Positions 54,030 to 62,850 of a stretch of DNA of 64,000 nt are shown piece by piece (positions within the stretch are counted from its first letter, which is position 1; each line of letters begins with the position of its first letter). Position numbers and translations under genes: made by a program. The notes below the pieces were generated by a model. That model made no database searches and was not told the origin of the DNA. It worked only from the letters and a program-made list of their open reading frames with translations. Source of the DNA: Shewanella canadensis (GTDB lineage Bacteria; Pseudomonadota; Gammaproteobacteria; Enterobacterales; Shewanellaceae); the NCBI RefSeq assembly GCF_003966225.1, contig NZ_RXNU01000001.1:186001-250000 (forward strand), written 5' to 3'.

Positions 54030-55424
54030 ATGGAACAAGACGACAGAAAGTTGTTTGTACTGGATACCAATGTATTACTACATGAACCCTTAGCTATCTA
54101 TTCATTTAAAGAGCATGATGTAGTGGTCCCGATGACAGTTCTGGAAGAACTGGATCAGATTAAAGATAGAAAACGCGATGTAAGTAGAGATGCCCGGGTG
54201 GCGATCAGAGCACTCGAAGATATTCTAGGTGGTAAAACGACCCCCGAGGAGATAGTCCAAGGCGTTAAACTTCCCCGGCGAGAAGATCATGGTGATGCCT
54301 GCGGCACACTTGCTATCTTCCCCGATCATCAACTCGAACAGACCGAATCATCACTTCCCTTAAACAATAACGACAACCGTATTATCAACACGGCGTTACA
54401 CCTGCAAAAACTCCATCATCCTCGTACAGTCGTTCTGGTGACGAAAGATATCAATATGCGCCTCAAAGCCAAGGGGGCCGGGATCATATTGGTTGAAGAT
54501 TATCGTACCGACCAGTTGATCGATGATATTCGTTTCTTAACCAAGGGCTTTCACCAGTTTAGTGGCGATTTTTGGGAGAGAAAGGAGCACGTCTCTACTG
54601 AAACTCATGGCCGGCACACCTATCATACTGTTCCGGTTGTCGAAGTGGGTGATGAAAACTTCTATAGCAATCAATATCTTTTTGATGAGGATTCGAACTT
54701 TTGTGGTCGAGTCGTTGAGCGTGGCAACACAGATCTGAAATTACTGGATCTTGGCAAAGATAGACTCCTTAATCTCGATGCATGGGGAATAAGGCCCAAG
54801 AATATCTATCAGGGCATGGCCCTGCAGGCGCTGCTCGATCCCGATATCGATCTGGTCATTCTGACCGGGCCGGCGGGCTGTGGTAAGACGCTATTGGCTA
54901 TGGCCGCAGCGCTGGAGTTGGTCGTAGAGCGGGGCATGTATGAAAAGGTCATCGTCACCCGTAATACACCGGAAATCGCCGAGTCCATAGGTTTCTTGCC
55001 GGGAACCGAGGAGGAGAAGATGGCCCCCTGGCTCGCGGCCATTACCGATACTCTGGAGGTGCTACATAAGAATGATGTTAACCCTAGCGGTAGTATGAAT
55101 TACATCATGGATAAGGCTAACATTCAGTTTAAGTCCATCAACTTTATGAGAGGACGCTCTATTCAGAACTCGGTCGTGCTGCTGGATGAGTGTCAAAACC
55201 TGACAGCGTCTCAGATCAAAACCATGATCACCCGAATGGGAGAGGGAACTAAGCTCATCTGTAGTGGTAACCTGTCTCAGATTGATACTAACTATCTAAC
55301 TGCAGTTACATCGGGATTAACCTATATTGTCGAGCGGTTTAAAGACTTCGAGGGCAGTGCCAATATCTACCTCAATGGTGTTGTTCGCTCACGTTTGGCC
55401 GAGTTTGCCGAGGAGAATCTGTAG
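54030..55424 (+). CDS. PIN domain - PhoH ATPase fusion (YlaK-like)
   Basis: The 464-residue protein starting at ATG 54030 (GGAGG just before it) has an N-terminal PIN RNase-like domain (KLFVLDTNVLLHEP with acidic residues, and LEELDQIKDRKRDVSRDARVAIR) and a C-terminal PhoH ATPase domain with Walker A LTGPAGCGKTLLAMAAALE near residue 280 and Walker B VVLLDECQN. The family is thought to couple RNA unwinding to RNA cleavage. An upstream in-frame TTG at 53985 adds 15 residues that look non-coding. Confidence 0.93.
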   Translation: MEQDDRKLFVLDTNVLLHEPLAIYSFKEHDVVVPMTVLEELDQIKDRKRDVSRDARVAIRALEDILGGKTTPEEIVQGVKLPRREDHGDACGTLAIFPDHQLEQTESSLPLNNNDNRIINTALHLQKLHHPRTVVLVTKDINMRLKAKGAGIILVEDYRTDQLIDDIRFLTKGFHQFSGDFWERKEHVSTETHGRHTYHTVPVVEVGDENFYSNQYLFDEDSNFCGRVVERGNTDLKLLDLGKDRLLNLDAWGIRPKNIYQGMALQALLDPDIDLVILTGPAGCGKTLLAMAAALELVVERGMYEKVIVTRNTPEIAESIGFLPGTEEEKMAPWLAAITDTLEVLHKNDVNPSGSMNYIMDKANIQFKSINFMRGRSIQNSVVLLDECQNLTASQIKTMITRMGEGTKLICSGNLSQIDTNYLTAVTSGLTYIVERFKDFEGSANIYLNGVVRSRLAEFAEENL

Positions 55425-55477
55425 CGGTTTATACTCGAATATGATGTTGAAGTTTTCTGCTTGTCGTAAAACCAATG

Positions 55478-55500
55478 AGGCCTAGGTTAAACCTGGGCCT
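55478..55500 (+). terminator. terminator-like hairpin after the PIN-PhoH gene
   Basis: AGGCCTAGGTT pairs with AACCTGGGCCT through 11 positions including one G-T pair, with a one-base loop in the drawn form. A modest T-rich stretch (aatctttat) follows. A tighter fold opens the top pairs. Confidence 0.6.
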
Positions 55501-55792
55501 AATCTTTATGAAACAATTTGAATTTTAGATTTAGCCAGTTTAAGGCAAACCTTGTAACAAATGTGACTTAAGCCGATGCACACTCTTATTGCATGCCATT
55601 AAAACTCTAATCACCTCTGTATCAAACTGTAAGGCTTTAGTTTGCGAAAAGTCGTTTATCAGACCTTAGTTAACTTTTTATACTAATATAGTGTATTCCA
55701 ACCCGCTATCTTCCTGATACTATATCGTTAATGAATTCATATGGCCCTGGCGGGATGTGCCGGGGAGATATCGCTTTATTCAAGGGTCATGA

Positions 55793-58700
55793 ATGAAACC
55801 GACTGAGCAGGATCTTCAACTGAAGTCGCCGATACAGAAAAACTACAACCGTGCTGTTTTTTATACCTATATTGGTGTCATCATCATGGCGTTGGTCACG
55901 GCATGGTTTTTCTTCGAGCGAGAAAAAACGCACCTGATGGAGATGAGAGAGGAGCAAGTTGAACGTCATGTACGTCAAATTGATCTGCTACTCGAGTCCA
56001 GTATCCGCGCGGTGAAGAGTCTCAGGAATGTGGCGGTCGATCATTTGCGACTAGGCGAGCTCGTTCGTACCGACAGGCTGCCTCAGTATGAAAAGTTCAA
56101 TGAAAGTGGACAGTTCTTCACCTTAGAACCCAGTTATGCCAAAACCGGTGAGCCTTTTACCAACATGGGACGGATCACAGGCACAGGTTCGCTCAATGGT
56201 CGCAGTGACAAGTTTTATCAAGAGCTGGAGATGCTATTCGAGTTGTCACTCTCCTTTCCGGTTGCCAAAGAAGCGGCCCCCAAAGCCTCCTCGATCTATT
56301 ACATCTCTAAGCGCCGCATCATGTCCTATTTCCCCTGGCCATCGGATGAGCAGAGGTTCAGGGAGGAGCTACTTAATAAGAACCAGTTTCAGTTAGCTAC
56401 GCCGGCCATGAACCCACAGCGAAGTGTGTTTTGGAGTCCGGCTTATGTCGATCCTACCGATAAGGGGTTGTTGACGACAATAGGTGTGCCCATCTACCTT
56501 CAGGATGAGTTTATCGGCTCTATTAACCTGGATATGACTCTGGCGTCATTGTCCAAACAGATCAGGCTCTACTTTAAGATGCCGGGTACGGTTATCTTGC
56601 TGGATCAGAATAATAATATTCTCTCCCATAACGGTAATGATGCGACCAATATCAGCCGGGTGTTTCATATCAGTCAGAAGATCCCGTCCGAACTGCACTC
56701 TGTACCGGAATCTGAACTGTTCGATGCCCATGAAGGGATCATCCGCAATGGTTACTATATCCATTCGGTGGCCCTGCAAAATACTCCCTGGCGATTGCTC
56801 TACCTGCAAGATGAAGATGAACTCTTCATGGACTCCTGGGAAAAATTGGAGCTGACCTTTATCTTGGTGGTACTCGCGCTGTCAATTTTGGTCACCATAG
56901 TTCACTGGCAAACGCGGCGCTCTTTCGTGAACCCCGCTTCCCGCTTGCTGACTCACCTCGAAGGTTGCTCCCAAGAGCCGAGAAAACCACCGGAGACTAT
57001 CACTTTGGGCTGGGAGCCCTGGTTCCAGCTGGTGAGTCGCATTTTCGAAGAGAATCAACAGTACACAAGACACCTGGCGGAGCAGAATCGACGCCTGGAT
57101 AAGTTGGTGGCACGTCGTACGGAGAGGCTAAAAGAGACCACCGAGCGTCGTGAACGGGAATACGCACTACTACGTTCACTGCTCGACTCTATTCCTGAAG
57201 CGATTGTATTTAAGGATAAAGAGGGCAAGTACTTAGGCTGCAATAAGTCTGCCGAACGTATGCTGGGTTACACCGAGAGTGAGATGATAGGGCTGGAGAG
57301 CATTAGGCTGACTACCGATGAGCAATCGGTGCGGATTAAGGCTGAAGATGAGCGAGTGCTGTCTGAACGGACGCCGCTACGTTATCAGGAGAAAGTCGAG
57401 CTTGCGGGCAAGCCGGTACTGCTCGATACATTGAAATTACCTTTCTATAATCGCCGCGGCGAATTGTTGGGCTTGATTGCCGTATGGCGTGATGTGACCC
57501 GAGAATATGAGTCGGCCGAACAGCTCAGACTGTCAGAAGAGCGTTATCATCTGGCCATGGATGCGGTAGAAGATGGTTTATGGGACTGGTATTTAGACTC
57601 CGAACAGATTATCTGTAATCCGGCCTATTACTCTATGCTGGGCTACAAGAGTAATGAGTTTCCCGCGCTGGTTTCAACCTTAGATGACTTGATTCATCCA
57701 GATGACCGTATCCGTGTCCAGGAGTATCGCGACCAGTACCTGGCGGATCCAATCGGTGCCTACGATATCGAGTTCAGAATGCGTGGTAAGAGTGGTAAAT
57801 ACCACTGGGTGCTCTCCCGAGGTCGAGTGGTCGAGTTTACTATCGATAACCAACCTAAACGTATGGTGGGAACCCATAAAGACATTACTCGCCATAAGAG
57901 TAACGAAGTGGCTATGCTGGAAGCCAAGCAAGATGCCGAATCCGCTAACCTCTATAAGAGTGAATTCCTGGCTAATATGAGCCATGAAATACGTACACCG
58001 ATGAACGCTATCATAGGTATGTTGCAGCTCGCTCAGCGCACCTCTTTGACGCCTCAACAGGAAGATTATCTGGATAAAGCCGGATTTTCGGCTCAGTCAC
58101 TGCTGCGAATTATCAATGATATTCTCGATTTCTCAAAAATTGAAGCGGGTAAGTTAGAGTTGGAAAGGGTGGGGTTCCCGCTGGACAAGGTACTGGATCA
58201 CGCGCTCGACCTCAATGCCTTAAAAGCACAGCAAAAAGGCGTTGAACTGCTGCTCTATGCTCCAGTGACGGCAGGACTGATCCTGGAAGGCGATCCCTTG
58301 CGTCTCGGACAGGTCTTGATCAACATGCTCTCTAACGCGGTTAAGTTTACCCAGAGTGGTGAGATTGAACTTGGCTGCGAAGATGTGGGCGAACGCGACC
58401 ATAGAATCACCCTGAAGTTTTGGGTACGCGATACCGGTATCGGTATCAGCAAGGAGCAGCAAGCCAGCCTGTTTGATGCCTTCGCTCAGGCCGATGGTTC
58501 AACCACCAGAAAGTATGGCGGTACGGGTCTGGGTCTCTCTATCAGTAAGCATCTGGTGTCTATGATGGGCGGCACGATGCAGGTTCAGAGTGAGATGGGA
58601 GTTGGAAGTACCTTCAGCTTTACCATTAGCTTCGAGATAGCCGAAGAAGCTGAAATTAAGCCTATGATCGTACCTGAAAAATTAGGCAATCTTAAGACCT

Positions 58701-59488
58701 TAGTGGTGGATGATAATCCGACGGCACTGCAAATTTACTCTTCGGTCATGCAAGATTTCCACTTCGAGGTGGATACGGCGGCGAGTGGCTCAGAGGCTAT
58801 CTACAAGCTAGGCAAATCTTCGGTGGATCTGTTACTGCTCGACTGGATGATGCCGGAGATGGACGGTATCGCCGTGATAGATGAGCTGGATCGTATGGTT
58901 GCCGATGGTCGATTAGATAAGCGTCCCATCATCATCATGATGACGGCGTACGCGGCCGAGCCACTGCAAAAAGATGTCGAGAAATCGAATATCTTCGCCA
59001 TGTTGCAAAAGCCATTCAAAGCATCTGCACTATTCGATGAGATTATCTCGGCCTTTGCCGATGAACCTAAACTCAACCCGGTCGTTGAGTTGCCGGTAGA
59101 GACGGTGGATGAAGATGCCGGCAGGGTCTTGTTAGTCGAAGATAACTTTATTAACCAGCAGGTGGCCACAGAGCTACTCAAGAGTGCGGGTTATGAGGTG
59201 GATGTGGCCGAAAATGGTCAAATAGCTATCGATATGATCGAAGAGAAAGAGTTCGATGCTGTGCTTATGGATATTCAGATGCCGGTGATGGACGGATTGA
59301 CGGCAACGAAAGAGCTGCGTAAGCGCTATAGTTCGACAGAACTGCCTATTATCGCCATGACGGCACATGCCATGTCAGGCGATAGGGAGAAGAGTCTGTC
59401 GGCCGGAATGAATGCGCACATTACTAAACCGATAGTGCTTAATGAACTCTTCGATACATTAAGCCATTGGATTAATCATAAAGAGTAA
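55793..59488 (+). CDS. hybrid sensor histidine kinase with Cache-like sensor, two PAS and two receiver domains
   Basis: The 1231-residue protein has transmembrane segments at about 21-41 and 350-372 that enclose an extracellular Cache-like sensor, then a coiled linker, PAS domains from about 462 and 582, a HisKA with phosphorylated His731 (ANMSHEIRTPMNAIIGM), an HATPase with N, G1 and G2 boxes (NMLSNAVKF, RDTGIGIS, GGTGLGLSI), and two receivers with acceptors Asp1017 (LLLDWMMPEMDG) and Asp1160 (VLMDIQMPVMDG). No Hpt domain is present, so phosphate would pass to a separate Hpt protein. AAGGG precedes the ATG. It is a single gene. Confidence 0.95.
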   Translation: MKPTEQDLQLKSPIQKNYNRAVFYTYIGVIIMALVTAWFFFEREKTHLMEMREEQVERHVRQIDLLLESSIRAVKSLRNVAVDHLRLGELVRTDRLPQYEKFNESGQFFTLEPSYAKTGEPFTNMGRITGTGSLNGRSDKFYQELEMLFELSLSFPVAKEAAPKASSIYYISKRRIMSYFPWPSDEQRFREELLNKNQFQLATPAMNPQRSVFWSPAYVDPTDKGLLTTIGVPIYLQDEFIGSINLDMTLASLSKQIRLYFKMPGTVILLDQNNNILSHNGNDATNISRVFHISQKIPSELHSVPESELFDAHEGIIRNGYYIHSVALQNTPWRLLYLQDEDELFMDSWEKLELTFILVVLALSILVTIVHWQTRRSFVNPASRLLTHLEGCSQEPRKPPETITLGWEPWFQLVSRIFEENQQYTRHLAEQNRRLDKLVARRTERLKETTERREREYALLRSLLDSIPEAIVFKDKEGKYLGCNKSAERMLGYTESEMIGLESIRLTTDEQSVRIKAEDERVLSERTPLRYQEKVELAGKPVLLDTLKLPFYNRRGELLGLIAVWRDVTREYESAEQLRLSEERYHLAMDAVEDGLWDWYLDSEQIICNPAYYSMLGYKSNEFPALVSTLDDLIHPDDRIRVQEYRDQYLADPIGAYDIEFRMRGKSGKYHWVLSRGRVVEFTIDNQPKRMVGTHKDITRHKSNEVAMLEAKQDAESANLYKSEFLANMSHEIRTPMNAIIGMLQLAQRTSLTPQQEDYLDKAGFSAQSLLRIINDILDFSKIEAGKLELERVGFPLDKVLDHALDLNALKAQQKGVELLLYAPVTAGLILEGDPLRLGQVLINMLSNAVKFTQSGEIELGCEDVGERDHRITLKFWVRDTGIGISKEQQASLFDAFAQADGSTTRKYGGTGLGLSISKHLVSMMGGTMQVQSEMGVGSTFSFTISFEIAEEAEIKPMIVPEKLGNLKTLVVDDNPTALQIYSSVMQDFHFEVDTAASGSEAIYKLGKSSVDLLLLDWMMPEMDGIAVIDELDRMVADGRLDKRPIIIMMTAYAAEPLQKDVEKSNIFAMLQKPFKASALFDEIISAFADEPKLNPVVELPVETVDEDAGRVLLVEDNFINQQVATELLKSAGYEVDVAENGQIAIDMIEEKEFDAVLMDIQMPVMDGLTATKELRKRYSSTELPIIAMTAHAMSGDREKSLSAGMNAHITKPIVLNELFDTLSHWINHKE

Positions 59489-59744
59489 TCTCTCAAAGAG
59501 AGAACCTGAAGGAAGTGTTGGCCTGAATCGAGTGGATAACTCCCGCTTATAGCAATCGAAGGATTGAAATAAGCGGGAGGTGTTGAATTAATTGCACTTG
59601 AGACTGACGTGCTAGCAGTTTAAGCTCATTGAGATCATAAAAAGCCGAGCATAAGAAACTGGTCATAAGAAATAGATCATTAAGTACAGCTAATAACAAA
59701 AAATAAAAAAGTGATGAAGCTGTAGCCCCATTCAAGGAGATCAA

Positions 59745-62150
59745 ATGAAGCCCTATAACATCGCATTGGCGATTGCACTGATATCTATCCCAGCCGCCAA
59801 CGTGTTTGCCGCGCCGACAAATACCGCCACCATCATAAAAAAGAGTCAGTCAGCCAAAGGTTTTATCAATCTTTTTTACTCTAAAGTTGATGGTGAGTTA
59901 TACCTCGAAGCTAACAAGCTTAATCACCCTTTTCTATTGCTGACCAGCTTACCCCAGGGGGTCGGTTCTAACGACATCGGACTCGATCGTGGCCAGCTAG
60001 GCTATACACGTATGGTGCAGTTCGAGCGCCATGGGCCTTACCTGCTCCTTAAGCAACTCAATACTCAATATCGCGCGAGTACAGATAACAGCGCCGAGAA
60101 AAGAGCCGTAAAAGAGGCGTTCGCCGAGTCGGTTCTGTGGCGTGGAAAGGTGATTGACGGTAAGAGAGATCTGGTATCGATCAATGAATTGGTAGTGAGC
60201 GATCTTCACGGAATAGCCTCGACTCTGGAGCAGACAAAGCAGGGGAGTTACCAACTCGACAAGGCGCGATCGGTTATTTTACCCGAAGGGGTCAAGTCCT
60301 TCGAGCGTAACAGCGACGTCGATGTGCTTCTATCATTTAACAGCAAAAAAGCCGGAGAGTATGTCGCTCAGGTCACCCCCGATGGTAAACATCTGTCGGT
60401 GCGCCTGCGCTACTCATTTATCGCGTTGCCTGAAGAGGGATATACCGCCAGAGATTACCATCCAATGAGTGGTTACCTCTCGGATGAATACTTAGATTAT
60501 GGCTCCGAGGTTGATGAGGATATTCGTCAGCGTCATCTCTTACGTCATCGATTACAGAAGGTGACACCGGGTGAGACGCCCAGCGAAGTGGTTAAAGCTA
60601 TCACTTACTACCTCGATCCCGGCGTGCCCGAGCCTATTCGTAGCGCCCTGTTAGAGGGGGCTAGCTGGTGGGAGGATGCGTTTACTCAGGCAGGCTTTAT
60701 TGGCGGCTTTAAAGTTGAGCTTCTCCCCGAGGATGCCGATCCTCAGGATATCCGTTACAACGTTATCCAGTGGGTACATAGGGCAACCCGTGGCTGGTCT
60801 TATGGCTCGGCGGTGGCAGACCCCAGAACCGGTGAGATCATCAAGGGGCATGTCACACTCGGCAGTCAACGTGTACGTCAGGATCACCTTATCGCCCGCG
60901 GCCTAACGGCGGGCTGGGAAGACAGAGCGGCGGCCGATGAAGCGGCTATGTCACTCTCTCTCGCCCGAATTCGTCAGCTTGCGGCCCACGAGGTCGGTCA
61001 TACTCTTGGGTTCGATCATAACTTTGCGGCTTCGAGTAATGACAATGCGTCGGTGATGGATTACCCCCATCCACAGGTGACGTTACAGGGAGATAAAATC
61101 GACATTTCGGCTCCCTATGGCGTAGGACTCGGCGGCTGGGATAGGTTTATTGTCGAGTACGGCTACGGTGAATATGGCGATGAAGCCCAGGAATCGACTC
61201 AGCTTTCGGCACTAATGAAAAAGATGCAAATGGACGGCCTGCGTTTTATTGGCGAAGCCGATTCCCGCGCTAAAGGTGCCAGTAATGCCTATGCGAGTCT
61301 GTGGGATAACGGCAGCGATCCCGTTGCAGAGTTGATTCGACTCAGTAAGGTGCGGGCACAGGCTATTAAGGATTTCTCAAATCTGGCTCTGTTAGCTAAG
61401 CAGCCGATGGGTGAGCTCAGTGACACCTTTGTACCGGTCTATCTGCTGACCCGTTATCAGATCACTGCTGCGGCTAAGTTTATAGGCGGTACCGATTACA
61501 GTTATTACGATGGTATCGATGGCGAATCTTGGCATTACCTTGCTCCACAACTGCAGAAAAGTGCCTTAGATGCGTTGGTGCAAACCCTGAAGCCATCGGC
61601 TTTGACTATCTCACAACCCTTGCAGGAAGCCTTAGTGCCTAAATCGGGCAACTATAATCGCAGTCGGGAAAGTTTCGATTCAAGCCTGGGAGTGATTAGT
61701 GACCCACTGGGGATGGCCGAAGTATTGAGCCGCCACACCGTCGAACAACTCTTTGTGCCAGAGCGGATAAATCGGGTGAATCAGGCTTATCTGAACGATA
61801 AAGAGCAGCTCTCGGTTCCCGCTATCGTGGACAAACTGCTAGGCAACACGCTCTATGCCGATATTCCCACCGGGCCAGAGTTGGGCGTCTGGATGCGCGT
61901 TAATAGTGTCATCATCGATGAGCTGTTATCTGCCTATCATGACGAACGGACTCGCCCGGAAGTGAAGGCACAACTTGCAGATAGATTGCGTTATACCCTT
62001 AAGCAACTCAAACGCAAAGTTAAACGTGCGAGTGCCTACGAGGCTGCCCACTTTGCCTGGTTAGCCGATGGAGTCGAGAGAGGACTTAAAGACGCTAAGG
62101 TGAAGCTGTTCGCTAAGCCACTTAAGATGCCACCGGGATCGCCGATCTAG
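59745..62150 (+). CDS. zinc-dependent metalloprotease of the DUF5117/DUF5118 type
   Basis: The 801-residue exported protein has a signal peptide (cleavage near VFAA, about residue 22). The zinc site HEVGHTLGFDH is intact with His415, Glu416, His419 and His425, and a Met-turn-like SVMDYP follows, a metzincin arrangement. Large N-terminal and C-terminal regions match the DUF5117/DUF5118 layout. AAGGAG precedes the ATG. It probably acts in the periplasm or outside the cell. The 3' end is part of a tandem duplication that continues beyond the stop codon. Confidence 0.9.
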   Translation: MKPYNIALAIALISIPAANVFAAPTNTATIIKKSQSAKGFINLFYSKVDGELYLEANKLNHPFLLLTSLPQGVGSNDIGLDRGQLGYTRMVQFERHGPYLLLKQLNTQYRASTDNSAEKRAVKEAFAESVLWRGKVIDGKRDLVSINELVVSDLHGIASTLEQTKQGSYQLDKARSVILPEGVKSFERNSDVDVLLSFNSKKAGEYVAQVTPDGKHLSVRLRYSFIALPEEGYTARDYHPMSGYLSDEYLDYGSEVDEDIRQRHLLRHRLQKVTPGETPSEVVKAITYYLDPGVPEPIRSALLEGASWWEDAFTQAGFIGGFKVELLPEDADPQDIRYNVIQWVHRATRGWSYGSAVADPRTGEIIKGHVTLGSQRVRQDHLIARGLTAGWEDRAAADEAAMSLSLARIRQLAAHEVGHTLGFDHNFAASSNDNASVMDYPHPQVTLQGDKIDISAPYGVGLGGWDRFIVEYGYGEYGDEAQESTQLSALMKKMQMDGLRFIGEADSRAKGASNAYASLWDNGSDPVAELIRLSKVRAQAIKDFSNLALLAKQPMGELSDTFVPVYLLTRYQITAAAKFIGGTDYSYYDGIDGESWHYLAPQLQKSALDALVQTLKPSALTISQPLQEALVPKSGNYNRSRESFDSSLGVISDPLGMAEVLSRHTVEQLFVPERINRVNQAYLNDKEQLSVPAIVDKLLGNTLYADIPTGPELGVWMRVNSVIIDELLSAYHDERTRPEVKAQLADRLRYTLKQLKRKVKRASAYEAAHFAWLADGVERGLKDAKVKLFAKPLKMPPGSPI

Positions 62151-62479
62151 TCACTTATCTACGGACCTATTGTAGATCTGCTTGGTTAGCCTATAGGGTT
62201 TGGGGGTCGAGAGAGGACTGAAAGTCGCAAAGGTGAAGCTGATAACTATGCCAGATAAGGCCACTTAAGATGCCACCGGGATCGCCGATCTAGTCACTTA
62301 TCTACGGACCTATTGTAGATCTGCTTGGTTAGCCTATAGGGTTTGGGGGTCGAGAGAGGACTGAAAGTCGCAAAGGTGAAGCTGATAACTATGCCAGATA
62401 AGGCCACTTAAGATGCCACCGGGATCGCCGATCTAATCGCTATTCTACCGGACTGTTATTGATCTGCAAGGTTAGCCGG
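62118..62479 (+). repeat. 143-bp tandem repeats derived from the metalloprotease 3' end
   Basis: Units 62118-62260 and 62261-62403 appear identical over 143 bp; a third from 62404 agrees for about 35 bases and then diverges. Each unit contains ccacttaagatgccaccggg, which is the end of the metalloprotease gene, its stop, and the following segment; the upstream part of the unit (gtcgagagaggact-aaag) is a diverged copy of bases about 62092-62107 in the gene. The block is a tandem amplification of a gene end. Confidence 0.92.
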
Positions 62480-62742
62480 TGAAATGAAAAATCCCGACCC
62501 ACATCAGTGGGCCGGGAGCGCCGGGAAGCAATTTTTATCAATTCATTAAGCTATCAATTCATCAAGCTTTCTTCTCAATTAATCAGGCCTCATTAACCTC
62601 CTTTATACAAATTGCATCAAGTACCTGACCATTCAGCGAGAATTCAAAGCTCTGTAGGCAAGTAGGATGATTGAAGCTAATAGTTATTCTATATCGAAAG
62701 CATACTGTGCAGCATAAAGGGCTTTGAAGCTCGCACTACGTG

Positions 62743-62837
62743 AGCCCCTCAGGCTCCCCACTTCTGCTTTGCATTGACTTAAAAGGGAATAACCATTTCC
62801 TCATCAATGCGCCTTGAATTGAAAAGCCTGAGGGGCT
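62743..62837. repeat. 95-bp inverted-repeat element
   Basis: AGCCCCTCAGGCT (62743-62755) and AGCCTGAGGGGCT (62825-62837) are perfect 13-bp inverted repeats. Inside, GCATTGA (62771-62777) pairs with TCAATGC (62804-62810), and GGAA with TTCC further in, so the whole block can fold as one long hairpin. It is 13 bases from the stop of the minus-strand RND gene. It resembles a miniature inverted-repeat element or a structured terminator. Confidence 0.6.
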
Positions 62838-62850
62838 CTGAATTGGTTAA

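Noticed and set aside
62118..62479. CRISPR or satellite array
   Set aside because: The 143-bp units are copies of the preceding gene end, and no repeat-spacer pattern exists.
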